The notes under the pieces were generated by a model. It saw only the letters and a program-made list of their open reading frames with translations, made no database searches and was not told the origin of the DNA. A stretch of 37,044 nt of DNA from Gemmatimonadota bacterium (lineage in GTDB: Bacteria > Gemmatimonadota > Gemmatimonadetes > Gemmatimonadales > Gemmatimonadaceae): positions 1 to 37,044 of the forward strand of contig JAGWRB010000029.1 of NCBI GenBank assembly GCA_028876725.1. Direction: 5' to 3'. This document shows positions 34,555 through 37,044 of this stretch, piece by piece. Both the position numbers and the translations under genes were made by a program. Position 1 is the first letter of the stretch; every line of letters starts with the position of its first letter.

Positions 34555-35928
34555 GTGGACCGCCGCGCCTTTCTCCTCACCGGCGCGGCGGCGCTGGCCG
34601 GTTCGAACCTCGCCCGGGGCGCGCACGCCCTGCATCTCCTGGATGCACCGACGCCACGGCCCTCCGCGGCGCAGCTCCAATGGCAGCGCGACGAACTCGC
34701 CATGTTTTGCCACTTCGGGGTGAACACCTTTACGGATCGCGAATGGGGCGACGGCACCGAGGATCCGGCGATCTTCGATCCCGCGCGCTGCGATCCGCGC
34801 CAATGGGCCCGCGCCGCCCGCGCCGCAGGGTTCCGCGCGATGATCCTCACCGCCAAGCACCACGACGGCTTCTGCCTCTGGCCCACGGCCACCACTCGGC
34901 ATTCGGTGGCATCGAGCCCGTGGCGCGGCGGACAGGGCGACGTGGTACGCGAGTTCGTCGACGCGGCACGCGCCGAAGGCTTGCGGCCCGGGCTGTACCT
35001 GTCGCCGTGGGACCGGAACAATCCGGCGTACGGCGACTCGCCGCGATACAACGATCTGTATTGCGCGCAGCTCACGGAGCTGCTCACGCGCTACGGCCCG
35101 ATTGCCGAGGTCTGGTTCGACGGCGCCAACGGCGAGGGGCCGAACGGCAAGAAGCAGGCGTACGACTGGCCGCGTTTCTGGGCACTCGTCCGCCGTCTTC
35201 AGCCCGGCGCGGTCATGTTCTCCGACGCCGGCCCCGATATCCGCTGGTGCGGCAACGAGCAGGGCGTGGCCGGCGATCCCAACTGGTCGACGGTGAATCC
35301 AACAGTCGTGTCGTACCCGGGCGAGAGCGGTCCGCGGGTAGCGCCCGAATTGCAGCACGGCGATCCGGCAGGCAGCGTCTGGCGCCCGTCGGAGGCGGAC
35401 GTGTCGATCCGGCCCGGGTGGTTCTATCACCCGGCGGAGAACGACAAGGTGCGGAGCGTCGGGAACCTGATGGAGCTCTACCGGTCGTCGGTGGGGCGCA
35501 ACTCGAAGCTGTTGCTCAATGTGCCGCCCACCCGCGACGGCCTGTTGCACGACGTGGACGTCGCGCGGCTCGCCGAATTCCGGATCGAACGCGAGCGGAC
35601 CTTCGGCCATGATCTGGCGGCCGCCGCACCGCGCCGGTGGAAGGCCGAGGGGCCGCGCAGCTCCGTGATCGACGTCGAACTCCCGGCGCCGGCCAGGCTG
35701 GCCTACTCGCGCCTTGAAGAAGACCTGAACGGCGGGCAGGCCGTGGCCCACTACTCGCTCTACGGCGGCGTGGGGAGCGACTGGAAGCCGCTGGCGCGCG
35801 GCACGACGATCGGGTTCGCGAAGATCGACCGGCTGCCGCCGGTTCGCGTGCGCCGCGTGCGTCTGGTGATCGACGATGCGCTGCGGAGCCCGGGCCCGGT
35901 AATGCTCAGGCTCTACGGCGACGCGTAG
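34555..35928 (+). CDS. GH29 alpha-L-fucosidase with Tat-like signal
   Basis: GTG start directly after the previous stop; MDRRAFLLTGAAALAG; FGVNTFTDREWGDG, LTAKHHDGFCLWPT, EVWFDGANGEG (nucleophile region), C-terminal discoidin-like segment. Confidence 0.88.
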   Translation: MDRRAFLLTGAAALAGSNLARGAHALHLLDAPTPRPSAAQLQWQRDELAMFCHFGVNTFTDREWGDGTEDPAIFDPARCDPRQWARAARAAGFRAMILTAKHHDGFCLWPTATTRHSVASSPWRGGQGDVVREFVDAARAEGLRPGLYLSPWDRNNPAYGDSPRYNDLYCAQLTELLTRYGPIAEVWFDGANGEGPNGKKQAYDWPRFWALVRRLQPGAVMFSDAGPDIRWCGNEQGVAGDPNWSTVNPTVVSYPGESGPRVAPELQHGDPAGSVWRPSEADVSIRPGWFYHPAENDKVRSVGNLMELYRSSVGRNSKLLLNVPPTRDGLLHDVDVARLAEFRIERERTFGHDLAAAAPRRWKAEGPRSSVIDVELPAPARLAYSRLEEDLNGGQAVAHYSLYGGVGSDWKPLARGTTIGFAKIDRLPPVRVRRVRLVIDDALRSPGPVMLRLYGDA

Positions 35929-35943
35929 CGCGACGCCGCCGGC

Positions 35944-36357
35944 TCAGCGCTCGCGCGACTTGGCGGGCTTGGCCGGCTTGGCCGGTGACTTGGCGGACTT
36001 CGCCGCGGGCGCCTTCTTCGCCGCGGGTGTCTTGGCGGCAGCCGCCTTCGCGGGGGCCGGAGCCGGTTCAGGCGCGGCGGCCGCGGGTTTCGCGGCGTCG
36101 TTGGGCTGCGGCCCGCGCCGCCAGTACGGCGTGGCCGGCGCGGCGCGGCGCTCGAGGAGCTCGTCGTAGTACTTGACGATGCGCTCGCGGACCGACTTCT
36201 GCGTGTCGCCCGAGGCGGCGCGGAAGGGCGCGTACCGCTGGCGGTCGTCGGTCGACACGGTAAACCACCACCAGGGCTCGTTGCCCAGCGCCTGCGCCTT
36301 CTCCACCATGCAGGTAAAGGTGCGCTCGTTGTCGACGAATTCGAATCCTTCCAGCAC
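35944..36357 (-). CDS. Small conserved-looking domain with histone-H1-like Ala/Lys/Pro tail
   Basis: VLEGFEFVDNERTFTCMVEKAQALGNEPWWWFTVSTDDRQRYAPFRAASGDTQKSVRERIVKYYDELLERR + AKAAAAKTPAAKKAPAAKSAKSPAKPAKPAKSRER; GTG start with AAGGA SD, preferred over ATG 36462. Confidence 0.72.
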   Translation of the reverse strand: MLEGFEFVDNERTFTCMVEKAQALGNEPWWWFTVSTDDRQRYAPFRAASGDTQKSVRERIVKYYDELLERRAAPATPYWRRGPQPNDAAKPAAAAPEPAPAPAKAAAAKTPAAKKAPAAKSAKSPAKPAKPAKSRER

Positions 36358-36497
36358 GGCCGGTCCTTGTTGATAGCTTCTAAATGTAGTCGATTCGCCT
36401 GATCTTCGCCTGCCGCCGCCCCGTGGGACCCATTTGACCTGGCTGCGGGCGCGGATGCACACTTGTGTCGTTCCAACTGACCCGGAGGCCGGTCCGC

Positions 36498-37044
36498 ATG
36501 TCCCGCAAGAAAGTGTCCCGCCGCAAATTCGTGTCCGACGCCGGCAAGCTGGCGCTCGGCGCGATGGTCGTTCCCAAGGGTTTCCCGACCATCGTGCCGC
36601 GGCACGTGCTCGGCGGGCCCGGATATGTCGCCCCCAGCGATCAACTGCAGGTCGCCATCGCCGGGTGCGGCGGCATGGGCTCGGTGAACGCGCTCGAGCT
36701 GTCCAAGACCGAGCGGATCGTGGCCATCTGCGACGTCGACCTGGCGTATTCCGCGCGCAACGTCGCCGCCAAGGTCAAGAACCGCGACGGGAGCGAGCGT
36801 CCCGAGGGCGTGGAGCTGCAGCGGCAGTTCGACGCCGCCGCCAAGTACACCGACTGGCGGGAGATGCTCGACAAGCAGAAGGATATCGAGGGCGTGGTGG
36901 TCGCCACCCCTGACCACAACCACGCCGTGATCGCGAACGCGGCCATGCTGGCGGGCAAGCACGTCTACGTGCAGAAGCCGCTCACCTACTCGGTGTACGA
37001 ATCGCGCGTGCTGCGCGCCACGGCCGCGAAGACGGGCGTGAAGA
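36498..37044 (+). CDS. Gfo/Idh/MocA family oxidoreductase, Tat-signal type (3' truncated by window)
   Basis: Frame open to the window end and absent from the ORF track: MSRKKVSRRKFVSDAGKLALGAMVVPKGFPTIVPRHVLGGPG...VAIAGCGGMGSVNALEL...VVVATPDHNHAVIANAAMLAGKHVYVQKPL; SD CCGGAGG. Confidence 0.9.
   Translation, partial: MSRKKVSRRKFVSDAGKLALGAMVVPKGFPTIVPRHVLGGPGYVAPSDQLQVAIAGCGGMGSVNALELSKTERIVAICDVDLAYSARNVAAKVKNRDGSERPEGVELQRQFDAAAKYTDWREMLDKQKDIEGVVVATPDHNHAVIANAAMLAGKHVYVQKPLTYSVYESRVLRATAAKTGVK

Noticed and set aside
36434-36913. ORF-track CDS at the right end (frame 2)
   Set aside because: The true gene is in frame 3 from 36498 and runs off the window; the listed ORF is an alternative-frame artefact.
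1-37044. CRISPR arrays, tRNA/rRNA genes, IS elements or prophage genes
   Set aside because: No regularly spaced repeats, no recognisable RNA gene sequence, and no transposase/integrase ORFs were seen.

Overview
High-GC, gene-dense bacterial chromosome segment. Gene content and codon style resemble Gemmatimonadota, but this is inference and no 16S is present. About 28 protein-coding genes, no rRNA/tRNA and no CRISPR array seen. Left part (1-4.5 kb): glycolate-oxidase-type glcE C-terminus and glcF, a HAD-fold protein, a YgfZ/GcvT-like protein and an NAD-dependent epimerase. Middle part (4.5-16.5 kb): small lipoprotein, cytoplasmic-type molybdopterin oxidoreductase, MoxR/Mg-chelatase-like AAA ATPase, GNAT, cytidylate-kinase-like protein, zinc-ribbon/TM protein, MFS exporter, VWA/MIDAS protein, short MutY-like glycosylase and ABC-F ATPase. 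Right part (16.5-37 kb) is an export-oriented degradative region: GH3 (with PA14), S9 peptidase, SusC, SusD, Tat/lipoprotein cupredoxin, two more S9 peptidases, HNH protein, small unknown, methyltransferase, glutathione peroxidase, GH29 fucosidase, a protein with an H1-like Ala/Lys/Pro tail, and a Gfo/Idh/MocA oxidoreductase cut by the window end. Best leads: (1) a Sus-like locus built around secreted DPP-type peptidases and a cupredoxin, with unusual vicinal-Cys motifs, rather than glycan enzymes; (2) a HAD protein whose catalytic DxD motif is ELE while the other motifs are kept; (3) a recurring -10-like box 7-10 nt before SD-less start codons, suggesting leaderless transcripts; (4) a MoxR/VWA pair separated by unrelated genes; (5) heptamer tandem repeats in a 5' leader. 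All calls come from reading the sequence; no database search was run.
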